Origin: JAVWJP01 sp036638975
GTDB taxonomy: Bacteria > Bacillota > Clostridia > Oscillospirales > Ruminococcaceae
DNA length: 64,000 nt
Assembly: GCA_036638975.1 (NCBI GenBank)
Contig: JAVWJP010000001.1
Location: 62,001 to 126,000, forward strand
Direction of reading: 5' to 3'
Part shown: positions 17,734 to 26,861 of the stretch, one piece after another
Numbering within the stretch: the first letter of the stretch is position 1
Layout of the letters: every line of letters begins with the position of its first letter
The notes under the pieces: model-generated
Databases searched by the model: none
Seen by the model: the letters and a program-made list of their open reading frames with translations, nothing else
What the model was told of the DNA's origin: nothing
Position numbers and translations under genes: made by a program

Positions 17734-19130
17734 CACACCTGCTCTTTAACAGAAATACCAACTAAACCTAAAATTGGTTTGGCTTTCAGTATCGCTACAT
17801 CAATTAATCTATTTAGCTTAGAAAACGTTACTGACGAATATGTTGTTAGCAGAATAATCCCTGTACAAGTATCTAAAGCTTTTAAGTCAAGTGCGGTTTC
17901 ATGTTTCACTAACATTTCGCTTATTGATGATGAAGAAAATTCGTTATTTGCTTGGCTGAACACAGTGTGACTTAAAGTTTCTCTAAGTATATCTGCAGAC
18001 TGATCGCCCTGTACTACACACAATATTTTTTGTCCATCTGCCGCCATGCAATTAATTTTTCGGAGCAATAACTCTTTGCAGACTTCATATTTCAACTCGT
18101 CGTTCGAGAAGAAAATATTATAAATTAGACGATCAATGCCAGAAAATGCAAAGCGTTTCTTCTTAGTGTTCACAACGTAGATCTCTCCTAGTGTGGATAT
18201 ATCATAGCCATTCTGTAAATCCTCCAACCCATAAATCTTGGAGGATAAAATAGTTTGCCCCAATACCAGCAAAATACCTATCATAAATCCGCACAGCAGT
18301 CCTACAGCTATGTAAAATGATAGCTTAGCAAGCAATTTGAGGTTCGGTTTATCAGTTCCCTCTGTTGGCATAGGAGGCTGAGTGACCTGTCGCTCTAACT
18401 GAGTCAACTGTACGCTAAGTTCTTTCTTTTGATCCTTAGCGGCTGCTACAGTATTTTTCCATGTTGCATCCCTCACTACAGTAGATGATGTATCTGTGAG
18501 CTGTAATGTGTGAGTAGGTCCATCGCCATTGATACTTCTTGCGAACAGTTGAATTTTATCTACCATAGCATCTCTAATGGCAATGTTCGTCTTCGCATCA
18601 AATCCACTAACAGAAAGCAATATAGAATTGTAGTTATGCGACTGCTTAACCAAATCGCGTAGCTGATAACTATCAATGCCCAGTTTTAACTGCATATTTA
18701 GTTCATCATAAGTAGTCAAGTTATTGATCATAGCATAATACAAATACTTTATTTCTTCTAATTTTACTGAGTAAAGATTCTGTTCGTATGTGGCATCACT
18801 TCCATCATCTGTTAATGGTGACTTCATGTTGATTGCAAAGAGCGCCTCGGAGTGGTTTTCTTCGTCATCAGCCAAGTTTTTCTCCACTTGTAGTGCAAGT
18901 AGTGCATCTATCTGCGCGGCTTTTTTTCTAATCTGGGATATTTGCCGTTCCAATATTTCTACTGTGGTCTGATGGGTTTCAACACCAACCTCTTGTGTTG
19001 TATTTAGCACTTCCTTCGCCACACTTACTGCTCCTGCAACAACAGCAAATATCAGCATTACGACTACTATAGTACGCCATTTTTTCAAGCTTTGGTAAAT
19101 TAACGTTTTAAAATTAATTTGATGAGTCAT
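17733..19130 (-). CDS. Wzz-family chain-length determinant protein
   Basis: Controls polysaccharide chain length. The 465-residue protein has a first membrane span near residues 19-40 and a long coiled, charged extracytoplasmic region (about 45-270, with ILERQISQIRKKAAQIDALL). A second span lies near residues 275-300, followed by a cytoplasmic tail of about 150 residues. This is the polysaccharide co-polymerase layout. The tail could be a relic of a BY-kinase domain (ILCVVQGDQSADIL where a P-loop would be), but it lacks a Walker A GKT/GKS and a tyrosine cluster, so kinase activity is unlikely. It overlaps the preceding glycosyltransferase by 4 bp. Confidence 0.85.
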   Translation of the reverse strand: MTHQINFKTLIYQSLKKWRTIVVVMLIFAVVAGAVSVAKEVLNTTQEVGVETHQTTVEILERQISQIRKKAAQIDALLALQVEKNLADDEENHSEALFAINMKSPLTDDGSDATYEQNLYSVKLEEIKYLYYAMINNLTTYDELNMQLKLGIDSYQLRDLVKQSHNYNSILLSVSGFDAKTNIAIRDAMVDKIQLFARSINGDGPTHTLQLTDTSSTVVRDATWKNTVAAAKDQKKELSVQLTQLERQVTQPPMPTEGTDKPNLKLLAKLSFYIAVGLLCGFMIGILLVLGQTILSSKIYGLEDLQNGYDISTLGEIYVVNTKKKRFAFSGIDRLIYNIFFSNDELKYEVCKELLLRKINCMAADGQKILCVVQGDQSADILRETLSHTVFSQANNEFSSSSISEMLVKHETALDLKALDTCTGIILLTTYSSVTFSKLNRLIDVAILKAKPILGLVGISVKEQV

Positions 19131-20350
19131 GATGTCTCTCCTATTATACTTTTAATCATTTTTACAATTTTTTCGCATTGCACTCTAGGGTTTTTCTGCT
19201 TCAAAATGAATTTATATGCTTTTTCTGCCAATTTGTTCCTTTCTGTCTCCGATAATTCACAAACTTCTTCAAGTTTTTCAGCCAATGCCACATCAGATTC
19301 ATCTTTGGGGTACAGCACCACTTCATCGTATTCCGGCGGATTGCACGGCAGGTAATGTGCAACATATGGCTTTCCAGATGCCAGACATTCCAAATTTTTG
19401 CTGGCAAAGCTATACTTGACAAATTCACCTGAAAAAACTCTTGGATTTACCAGTACTGTCGCTTTTTTTTGATGCTCAGCTACCTGCATGGGGGTCAGAA
19501 TACCCAAATAGTGAATACGCGGGTATTGTTGGGAATATTGCTGTACAAGCTCTGCCTCATCTCCGTTTCCTGCAATTTCCAATACATAATTTTCATGTTT
19601 AATTTGTGTAAAAGCATTTAACAAATGGCGTATTCCATATTCTTTAATCAGTGCGCCGGCATAAAAAATCGTCTTTATCATAGATTGATCATTGTCTTCC
19701 AAAAAAGGTTTTGCGATCGTATAAATACCTTCTACAACGCAGTGGGGTTTTTCTTTCACCCCAAGTGCTTCTGCAATCGGTTCTGTACAAAGGGCAAAGG
19801 TATCAAATTTTGAAGCCAGACAATCTTCCAGTCGATTTACCCATCGAATCAGTACGCCCTTAAAGCCTTTTGTGGGATTTACAATGCCATATTGCCCATG
19901 GATATCCCCAATCATGTCGCACAACACAAGACGGTCGGGGTATAGTCTGCGCGCCATCAGCATGGGAACCATTATTTGAATATAGCTGTTATACGTAAGC
20001 AAAACAACTTTTTGCCCTATTTTTTCTTCTTTAAGCACGTGCTTAATAGCAAAAAAATTATGAATGATTTCAGTAATCAAGTTCAGACCGCTTAAATTGA
20101 TAAACCCAATATGCACATTTTCCTGTTTTCCGTTATATGAAAAAAAGCATTTATGAAAAAAAATCTTAGGATAGTCTGGATAACTCCTGAGCCGTGGTGT
20201 GTTAATAATTATCACGTCACAGCCATTGGCAATCAAGCCGTCGACAACGTTCATCTGCACATGGTGGGATGACACCGGATTTGGTGCCTTTGATCTTTTG
20301 ATATCATTCTCAATGTCCGGAAAAAGTGAAAACAAACAGCAAATTTTCAT
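19127..20350 (-). CDS. Glycosyltransferase, family 4-like
   Basis: Predicted cytoplasmic transferase of one sugar in the repeat unit. The start at 20350 is chosen because AGGTGG lies 8 bp upstream, giving 407 residues. The N-terminal domain has the MKICCLFSLFP opening and a histidine-rich acceptor region. The C-terminal GT-B domain carries IFYAGALIKEYGIRHLLNAF, an EIAGNGDEAEL strand and the late donor-site segment ECLASGKPYVAHYLP, where GT4 enzymes have an Ex7E element. The substrate cannot be told from sequence. Confidence 0.82.
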   Translation of the reverse strand: MKICCLFSLFPDIENDIKRSKAPNPVSSHHVQMNVVDGLIANGCDVIIINTPRLRSYPDYPKIFFHKCFFSYNGKQENVHIGFINLSGLNLITEIIHNFFAIKHVLKEEKIGQKVVLLTYNSYIQIMVPMLMARRLYPDRLVLCDMIGDIHGQYGIVNPTKGFKGVLIRWVNRLEDCLASKFDTFALCTEPIAEALGVKEKPHCVVEGIYTIAKPFLEDNDQSMIKTIFYAGALIKEYGIRHLLNAFTQIKHENYVLEIAGNGDEAELVQQYSQQYPRIHYLGILTPMQVAEHQKKATVLVNPRVFSGEFVKYSFASKNLECLASGKPYVAHYLPCNPPEYDEVVLYPKDESDVALAEKLEEVCELSETERNKLAEKAYKFILKQKNPRVQCEKIVKMIKSIIGETS

Positions 20351-20457
20351 ATAGTATACCACCTATCAATTGCATTCAATGGTTGGATATTTGCTCCTTT
20401 GATTGCAACATTCACTTCCTTATATGTTCAATTGGCTCGAAAGCCAAACTCTTATCT

Positions 20458-21516
20458 CTATTGAATAGCAGCACACATTCTCTGATACATTTCAGGTAGG
20501 CTAACCAGCGGCCGCCATCCCAGTGCCATTATTTTTGATGTATCTAAATACAGATAATGGTTTGGCGGATATTTAGATAGGCTTGTTTTATCTAGTGGTT
20601 TAATCAATATCGATGACTTTTTTTCTTGCTTCAATGCTTCAGAAGCTATCTCAGCCATTTGCTTTATAGAGCAATAAGTTTTTTCATTGGCAACATTGTA
20701 TGCTTCTGCGGTTGTTCCGCTAAGCAGTATCGTAATGATAGCAGCTACAGCATCCATAGTATATACGTACATTCTTTCACTTGAACCATCAGTAAGTAGT
20801 ACAATATCATCACCGCACTGTGCGTTGCGTGCAAATTGAGCAAAAACACGGCTATCGTTTTGTTCTATTCCAGGACCAAATGTCTGTGCAAGTCTAGCGA
20901 TTTTCACATTTGTGTTAAATTCGCTAGCATAAGACACACAGATATTTTCTGCCATTCTCTTGCTTTCAGGATAACAACTACGAATTTCAAGAGGATTAAC
21001 ATAATCCACGTCGTTTTCTGTAAGCACGTGTTTTACTTTAGGAGACCCATACGCCTCCATACTTGATAAGTATACCATAGCTTCGACATCTTTGTTTTTT
21101 GCTATTTCGAGAATGCCAATTGTCCCGTTAAGCGTTGTTTTAATTGTTTCAACCGGAGCGTTTACGAAGGAAGCACTCGCTGTGATACTTGCCCCATGGA
21201 TTATAAAGTCCAATTTTTCATCTATTTTGTGTAAAGTGCAAATATCAGAAACAATAAACTTTAGGTTAGTATGTTCAATTAATATTTCTTGGAATTTTTG
21301 CCTTGCTTTTTCTATGTTTCGTACAATGGCAAGTATATGCACGTTTACTTTATGCTTTTCACAGGCATAAATAATAGCGCCTATGGCAGTTTGCCCTATC
21401 AGACCGGTTGCACCAGTGACAAGTACGGTTTTTCCTTCAAACCTAGTCCAATCGATACTTTTACAGCTAGATATATTGTCCAAATCTTCCTTATAAACTG
21501 GTGTTTCAATCCACAT
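20458..21516 (-). CDS. Extended SDR, NAD-dependent sugar or polyol epimerase/dehydratase
   Basis: A 352-residue extended short-chain dehydrogenase. It has the Rossmann loop VTGATGLIGQTA (about 32-43), a catalytic Ser region YLSSMEAYGSP (about 145-155) and YPESK (about 184-188) as YxxxK. Its place directly after the IspD/TarI-like cytidylyltransferase and TagF-like gene suggests it makes or modifies the polyol or sugar phosphate that is activated with CTP. It may fill the role TarJ has in ribitol systems, although TarJ belongs to a different dehydrogenase family. A nucleotide-sugar 4,6-dehydratase or decarboxylase role is equally possible. Confidence 0.8.
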   Translation of the reverse strand: MWIETPVYKEDLDNISSCKSIDWTRFEGKTVLVTGATGLIGQTAIGAIIYACEKHKVNVHILAIVRNIEKARQKFQEILIEHTNLKFIVSDICTLHKIDEKLDFIIHGASITASASFVNAPVETIKTTLNGTIGILEIAKNKDVEAMVYLSSMEAYGSPKVKHVLTENDVDYVNPLEIRSCYPESKRMAENICVSYASEFNTNVKIARLAQTFGPGIEQNDSRVFAQFARNAQCGDDIVLLTDGSSERMYVYTMDAVAAIITILLSGTTAEAYNVANEKTYCSIKQMAEIASEALKQEKKSSILIKPLDKTSLSKYPPNHYLYLDTSKIMALGWRPLVSLPEMYQRMCAAIQ

Positions 21517-21528
21517 GGTTTTTACTCC

Positions 21529-22245
21529 CTATCCAAAAATCTGTAGGTTTTCGCGAGCATCAACAATTGCACGAAATATATAAAAATCACTTGGCGTGGT
21601 AATCTTTATATTCTCTATTGGTCCCTCAACCATATGTAAAGTATGTCCATAGTATCTCATTAGACTGGCACTATCTATAAAATCTAACCGGCTCTCTGAA
21701 ATTGCATTTGTATGTGCCTGAAATATGTCATCAAGATAGAAACTTTGAGGTGCTTTTGCCACAACAACCTTGCTTCTTTCAAAAATTTCACCCAATGTGT
21801 TGTCATCATTTTGAACTGCTACAGTTTCCACAACGTGGGATACCGTAATTGCATTTCCATTATTTTTTACCGATTCAATATTTTTCGAAATAATATCATG
21901 GTTTATAAGAGGTCTAACACCATCATGTATTAATACTATAGAGTCATTTGGGTATTTTTCATACAAAACGGCTGCTCCATTATAAATTGACTCCTGACCG
22001 CTAGCACCTCCCGGTACAATTTGCACCACCTTCTTTATAGAAAATTTAACCAGCAAATTGCTTAGATACTCTATCCATTGTTCCAAACATACTACAACAA
22101 TAGCATCTATCTCTTTATGACTCTCAAAATGTTCGATTGTATATATTATAATTGGTTTGCCATGTAACTCTAAGAACTGCTTTGGGAGTGTTTTGGAATT
22201 CATACGCTGCCCTGTACCACCTGCGAAAATAATTGCCGCATTCAT
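21529..22245 (-). CDS. IspD/TarI-family cytidylyltransferase
   Basis: Transfers CMP from CTP to a phosphorylated alcohol. The 238 residues have the nucleotidyltransferase motif IFAGGTGQRMNSKTLPKQFL (residues 6-25) and IHDGVRPLI (about 106-114), both shared by IspD (methylerythritol phosphate) and TarI (ribitol 5-phosphate). In this setting, between a TagF-like phosphotransferase and an SDR inside a polysaccharide cluster, a CDP-polyol role is more likely than isoprenoid synthesis. The exact polyol is unknown. It ends 13 bp before the SDR gene. Confidence 0.85.
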   Translation of the reverse strand: MNAAIIFAGGTGQRMNSKTLPKQFLELHGKPIIIYTIEHFESHKEIDAIVVVCLEQWIEYLSNLLVKFSIKKVVQIVPGGASGQESIYNGAAVLYEKYPNDSIVLIHDGVRPLINHDIISKNIESVKNNGNAITVSHVVETVAVQNDDNTLGEIFERSKVVVAKAPQSFYLDDIFQAHTNAISESRLDFIDSASLMRYYGHTLHMVEGPIENIKITTPSDFYIFRAIVDARENLQIFG

Positions 22246-22269
22246 TACTGCTTCACCTCTATAACCTTA

Positions 22270-23445
22270 TTATTCCATATACTTTTCCATTATTTTGCAT
22301 AAATTTTCGCAGCAATGACCATCTTCAAAGTTGTGCATCCATTCAAAATAATACTCAACATCAGATATATACTTTTCAAGATTAAAGTTCTCAATATTAT
22401 TGACAAGTGCATTGTTAGTCTCCGCTAATGGAAAAGGCCAACTGGAGGGCTTGGTGTATAACCCCAAGTTGCTTTCATATTCCGCTATGTCCTTTGCGAA
22501 GATAAAGCACGGCTTTCGTGTCTGCACAAAATCCCACATAGTAGAGGAATAATCGTTAATCAGTACATCTGCTGCACACATCAAATGCTGAATATCGTCA
22601 TACGAAGACATATTTATAATATTATTGGGCAAATCACTTAGTAGAGTTTCAACACTTGGGTGCAGTCGAATTGCAAAGACCCACTTTCCCCCAAACCTTT
22701 TTTCAAGGGACTTAACAACTGCGTCAGCATCTATTTCATATGGACCTAGCTTGTGAGAAAGAAAAGAATTCTCCCCAGAGGTTCTATAGGTAGGTGCATA
22801 TAGAACGATATGGGTATCTGGCTCTATGTGATATTGTTTTTTAACAGCCTCAGAGATATCTAAATAATCCGTAAAAAATATATCATTTCTGGGCATGCCT
22901 ATCTCTAATACTTTTTTACGGTCTATTAGCAAGCTTGAGGCTATTATATCGGTGAAATAGCTGTTTGAGGAAAGAAAATATGTTGTTTTTGCTTCGGTTA
23001 GTTTACAGTCCAGTCTGTAAAAGAAATTGTCTGTAGTATCCAACCCCATTTTTTTATACGCACCACCGCCGTGCCAAGTATTAATAACTATTTGCTCTTT
23101 GCGGAACGGCATATAAGATATTGCTCCGCTAGTGGTAACAAAAAACTTTGAAGTTAGAGCATAATAATAGTATTTTAAGCTCCCTAATTTGACTACAACT
23201 ATACCTTTTTTCTGTATTGCACTTCCATCCACATCTTTCCCTAAAGGATAAATTATTTGAAATCTATTGGGATAATGAAGAAGCATGTATTCAGCAAGAT
23301 ATTTCGGATTGCAGGAATACTTGGCATCAAAATTTAAAATATTGTTTAGCAATAAAACTCTATTTTTCTTTATGGGAAACAACCTAAGTGGATAAAGCAT
23401 AATTAACATTATAAGTTTTAGAGCAAACCTAAGAAATGGTAACAT
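22270..23445 (-). CDS. CDP-glycerol/polyol glycerophosphotransferase family (TagF/TagB-like)
   Basis: Predicted to attach a polyol-phosphate from a CDP donor to the glycan. The 391 residues have an N-terminal membrane-associating segment (about 5-25) and the family motifs NTWHGGGAYKKMG (about 118-130), LYAPTYRTSG (about 215-224), and NDYSSTMWDF with a donor-binding histidine region (RLHPS). In wall teichoic acid such proteins act as primases or polymerases, while in capsules they add single glycerol- or ribitol-phosphate groups. Next to a cytidylyltransferase, a phosphodiester-linked polyol in the repeat is likely. Confidence 0.87.
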   Translation of the reverse strand: MLPFLRFALKLIMLIMLYPLRLFPIKKNRVLLLNNILNFDAKYSCNPKYLAEYMLLHYPNRFQIIYPLGKDVDGSAIQKKGIVVVKLGSLKYYYYALTSKFFVTTSGAISYMPFRKEQIVINTWHGGGAYKKMGLDTTDNFFYRLDCKLTEAKTTYFLSSNSYFTDIIASSLLIDRKKVLEIGMPRNDIFFTDYLDISEAVKKQYHIEPDTHIVLYAPTYRTSGENSFLSHKLGPYEIDADAVVKSLEKRFGGKWVFAIRLHPSVETLLSDLPNNIINMSSYDDIQHLMCAADVLINDYSSTMWDFVQTRKPCFIFAKDIAEYESNLGLYTKPSSWPFPLAETNNALVNNIENFNLEKYISDVEYYFEWMHNFEDGHCCENLCKIMEKYME

Positions 23446-23459
23446 ACCACACCTCTATA

Positions 23460-24596
23460 CTATCTTATATTTCTTCTTTCGATACCAACAATTTTTGCCA
23501 AGTTTCTCGCCCAGTGAATGAGTGTAAAACCATTTTTGTAGTCTTTGTAGGTTTTATTTTCTCCCTGCATGAGCTTTTTAAAGTCACCTACCGAAATACC
23601 CATCTCTTTACAAATAAACGCCATATCTTCCATTGCCGTTTCCTCACTATAAGGCGGGTGGGATAATATTTCTAACGCATCATCGCGTGTTAGCTGTCCT
23701 GTCAACACAAGGCTCGAAAAATGCGCCCGGCGCTTATCATACCCAAATTTTTTTGGCAGCCAGTATCCCTCATAAAAACGAGTAAAAATGCTTTCAAAGT
23801 GCTTGTTGGCATACGGCTCCCAGTCGAATTCCTCTTGTAGGGTTGCAATGACATCTTTTTTGAAATATGGTATTAAATCCAATACCTTGCATACCTGAAC
23901 ACCTTTTGCATATCTGTAGTACAGCCGATATTTAAACATGCCGCAAAATTTCATATGCTTTATAGGACGAGTACCAAACTTCTTGTGAATATCCTTAATA
24001 AGTTTTACATCATTTTCGTGCACCCACTCATTCGGCTCCCTAACACATTCGGTGGAATTATTTCCACCCGTTAAAATATATTTAAATCCTTCTTTAGCTG
24101 CAAAATTATAGAGAGATGCAAAAATCATATGATCCTGTGGCGTATCCTGATAAGGTACCTGAGATTTAAAGAAAGCAAGCTGCAAGTCCATCATTTCATC
24201 ATGATCAATCTTTTCATAGTGTACATCTACGCCTAAAGTATCAATGATTTTCTTTATATTACTATTGGCAACATCAAGATTCCAACAGGTATCAACAGCA
24301 AAAATCAACGGGCGAAGTCCCCATTTTTTTACTGCACAGTATGCAACATAGGAACTGTCCACACCACCGCTTAACCCTATAAGACAGTCATACTTTTTCC
24401 CTTTACCGTCTTCTTTTATTTTTGCCAACAGCTTTTCCAACGCTGCCGAATTTCCATTAGGATCCCAGTGCGGCTGAATATTTTCATGGAAATTATGACA
24501 ATGGTCACAGATTCCCTTATCATCAAAAATTATTTTTGAATCGCTTGTGTCCATTACACAATTGGTACAAACCTGATATTTGCGTTCTGACTGCAT
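23460..24596 (-). CDS. N-acetyl sugar amidotransferase (WbpG/PseA-like)
   Basis: Family that converts an acetamido group on a sugar nucleotide to an acetamidino group, known for WbpG in P. aeruginosa and PseA/LegA-type enzymes. The 378 residues start with a zinc knuckle (CTNCVMD, then CDHC, residues about 9-34), followed by the PP-loop LSGGVDSSY (about 74-82). The C-terminal half is typical of the TIGR03573-type family (NNSTECVREPNEW, WEPYANKHFESIFTRFYEGY). Ammonia is normally supplied by HisH/HisF-like partners encoded beside it. None is present among the island genes. Confidence 0.88.
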   Translation of the reverse strand: MQSERKYQVCTNCVMDTSDSKIIFDDKGICDHCHNFHENIQPHWDPNGNSAALEKLLAKIKEDGKGKKYDCLIGLSGGVDSSYVAYCAVKKWGLRPLIFAVDTCWNLDVANSNIKKIIDTLGVDVHYEKIDHDEMMDLQLAFFKSQVPYQDTPQDHMIFASLYNFAAKEGFKYILTGGNNSTECVREPNEWVHENDVKLIKDIHKKFGTRPIKHMKFCGMFKYRLYYRYAKGVQVCKVLDLIPYFKKDVIATLQEEFDWEPYANKHFESIFTRFYEGYWLPKKFGYDKRRAHFSSLVLTGQLTRDDALEILSHPPYSEETAMEDMAFICKEMGISVGDFKKLMQGENKTYKDYKNGFTLIHWARNLAKIVGIERRNIR

Positions 24597-25745
24597 TTAT
24601 TTTTTCCTCCATACCATTTTATCTACAATCCCAGTGTAGCTCTGAATTATCTTAACAACCTTGTTAGATACATCTTCCGTGTAGTACGGCACCGGTATAC
24701 CTAAATCACCATTTTCTATCATATCTACCGCTGTGTCAACAGCCTGCAAAACTTGCTCGGTGGTTATGCCTGCAATAATAAAATCGCCTTTGTCAAGTGC
24801 TTCTGGGCGTTCCGTAGAGGTTCGTATGCAAATAGCAGCAATAGGATATCCCTTTGAAAGAAAGAAGCTACTTTCCTCAGGCAGTGTTCCGCTGTCACTG
24901 ACAACTGCAAAAGCATTCATCTGTAAGCAGTTATAATCGTGAAAACCTAATGGTTTATTTTGAATTACTCTTTTGTCAAACTTAAATCCACGTTTTTTTA
25001 TATAATTAGCACTTCGTGGGTGACAAGAATATAGAATTGGCATATCATATTTTTCAGCCAAGGCATTGACTGCGCTCATAAGACTTAAAAAATTTTCTTC
25101 TGTATCAATATTTTCTTCTCTATGGGCAGAAAGCAAGATATATTTACCCTTTTCGAGGTTTAGCCTGTCTAGCACATCACTTGCAAGTATGTTATTAAAG
25201 TTGCTATTGAGCACTTCTGCCATAGGTGACCCTGTAACATAGGTTCTCTCCTTTGCAGTCCCCTCACTGTTGAGGTATCTTCTTGCGTGCTCGCTGTAAC
25301 ACATATTAACATCAGAAATATGGTCAACTATTCTTCGGTTTGTTTCTTCCGGCAAACATTCATCAAAGCACCTGTTGCCTGCCTCCATATGAAAAATAGG
25401 GATATGCAGCCTTTTAGCGGATATAGCTGAAAGGCAGGAGTTTGTATCTCCAAGAATCAGAAGAGCATCTGGTTTTTCTTCCACCATCAGCTTATATGAC
25501 TTTGAAATTATATTTCCGATAGTCTCGCCTAAATCCGAACCAACTGCATTGAGGTAGTGGTTTGGCGCGCGCAAACCCAAATCATCAAAAAAAACTTGAT
25601 TTAGTTCATAATCATAGTTTTGACCTGTATGCACTAATATCTGTTCAAAATATTTATCGCATTTTTTTATAACGGCAGAAAGGCGTATGATTTCTGGCCT
25701 TGTGCCTACTATGGTCATTATTTTAAGCTTTGCCAAATTTATCAC
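24597..25745 (-). CDS. UDP-sugar C2-epimerase (CapG/FnlC/WbjD-like)
   Basis: Third enzyme of UDP-L-FucNAc synthesis, inverting C2 of the L-talo intermediate. The 382 residues belong to the UDP-GlcNAc 2-epimerase family: IVGTRPEIIRLSAVI (about 12-26), LVHTGQNYDYELNQVFF (about 37-53), GDTNSCLSAI, the metal-free active-site acids around EAGNRCFDE (about 120), and SAHREENID (about 208). The GTG start overlaps the CapF stop; a TTG at 25736 with AAGGTG 8 bp upstream is an alternative. It follows capE- and capF-like genes, which fixes the pathway assignment. Confidence 0.9.
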   Translation of the reverse strand: MINLAKLKIMTIVGTRPEIIRLSAVIKKCDKYFEQILVHTGQNYDYELNQVFFDDLGLRAPNHYLNAVGSDLGETIGNIISKSYKLMVEEKPDALLILGDTNSCLSAISAKRLHIPIFHMEAGNRCFDECLPEETNRRIVDHISDVNMCYSEHARRYLNSEGTAKERTYVTGSPMAEVLNSNFNNILASDVLDRLNLEKGKYILLSAHREENIDTEENFLSLMSAVNALAEKYDMPILYSCHPRSANYIKKRGFKFDKRVIQNKPLGFHDYNCLQMNAFAVVSDSGTLPEESSFFLSKGYPIAAICIRTSTERPEALDKGDFIIAGITTEQVLQAVDTAVDMIENGDLGIPVPYYTEDVSNKVVKIIQSYTGIVDKMVWRKK

Positions 25746-26851
25746 ACCTTTTCATAGTAAGTATCCGGATTTTGTGGATCAAAGCACTCATTGCACCACA
25801 TGAAAGTTACCATATCTGTTTCACCGATATTTTCAATATTGTGGGTATATCCTGTAGGAATATCCACAACTTCAATTTTTTTGCCACTAACATGATACTC
25901 TATCACATCGTTATTGTCAATTTTGCGAAAACGAATTATTCCTTGTCCGCTTACTACAACAAATTTTTCATTCTTTGTATGGTGCCAGTGGTTGCCCTTA
26001 GTAATGTGTGGCTTACTTATATTAACAGAAAATTGCCCACTTTGTGTAGTTCGGATTATTTCTGTAAAAGAGCCACGTTCATCTACATTCATCTTCAGAG
26101 GATAACTAAATTTATCGGTTGGTAAATATGATAAATATGTAGCGTGAAGTTTTTTTGTAAATTCATCTGCTAGATTCGGTACTAAAAGACTTTGTGACAT
26201 CTCCTTAAAAGAATAAAGCAAATCCACAATTCTGCCAAGGGTTACAGTATGTGTAACCGAGACCGTGCAAAAGGATTCACACATAGATGGATTACCATTC
26301 AGTGCAGCTATAAACTCCTTAATTACATCATCTATGTACACAAGTGTCATAACTGTCTCTCTGTTATTGACTGTTATTTGCAGACCATTAGCAATATTAT
26401 TGCAAAAGGTTGCTACCGCACTATTATAGTTTGGTCTGCACCATTTTCCAAACACATTGGGTAGGCGGTAAACAAGAACTTTAACACCTGTTTCCCTCGC
26501 ATAAGCAAAAAGCAGGTCTTCTCCAGCTTTTTTTGACTGCCCATATGGATTATCCAACTCCGCCTGAATAGATGAGGTGATGAGTACAGGAGAAACATTA
26601 TTATGCTTTTTTAATAGATTAAGCAAAGTCGATGTAAATCCAAAGTTTCCCTGCATAAATTCTTCTGTGTTTTGCGGTCGGTTAACGCCTGCAAGATGAA
26701 ATACAAAATCACATGCGGTGCAATAACCATCTAGCTCAGCCTCACTTGTGTCAATGTCACATTCAAATATATTGGTGTGTACAATATTTTTAAGAGTTGC
26801 AATTAGATTTTTACCGACAAAACCTTTTGCACCTGTAACTAAAATTTTCAT
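25742..26851 (-). CDS. CapF/FnlB/WbjC-like reductase-cupin protein
   Basis: Second enzyme of UDP-L-FucNAc synthesis. The C-terminal cupin domain epimerises C3 and the N-terminal SDR domain reduces the C4 keto group. The 369 residues fit CapF. The N-terminal Rossmann loop is VTGAKGFVGKNL (about 4-15) with YGQSKKAGEDL (about 103-113), and the cupin carries the metal-site histidines NHWHHTKNE (about 292-300). It lies between the CapE- and CapG-like genes with a 10-bp gap on one side and a 4-bp overlap on the other. Confidence 0.92.
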   Translation of the reverse strand: MKILVTGAKGFVGKNLIATLKNIVHTNIFECDIDTSEAELDGYCTACDFVFHLAGVNRPQNTEEFMQGNFGFTSTLLNLLKKHNNVSPVLITSSIQAELDNPYGQSKKAGEDLLFAYARETGVKVLVYRLPNVFGKWCRPNYNSAVATFCNNIANGLQITVNNRETVMTLVYIDDVIKEFIAALNGNPSMCESFCTVSVTHTVTLGRIVDLLYSFKEMSQSLLVPNLADEFTKKLHATYLSYLPTDKFSYPLKMNVDERGSFTEIIRTTQSGQFSVNISKPHITKGNHWHHTKNEKFVVVSGQGIIRFRKIDNNDVIEYHVSGKKIEVVDIPTGYTHNIENIGETDMVTFMWCNECFDPQNPDTYYEKV

Positions 26852-26861
26852 TAATTCAGCC

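Noticed and set aside
21529..22245. Housekeeping IspD of the MEP isoprenoid pathway
   Set aside because: The motifs fit IspD as well as TarI, but placement between a TagF-like transferase and an SDR within a polysaccharide operon makes a CDP-polyol role more likely; only the family is called.
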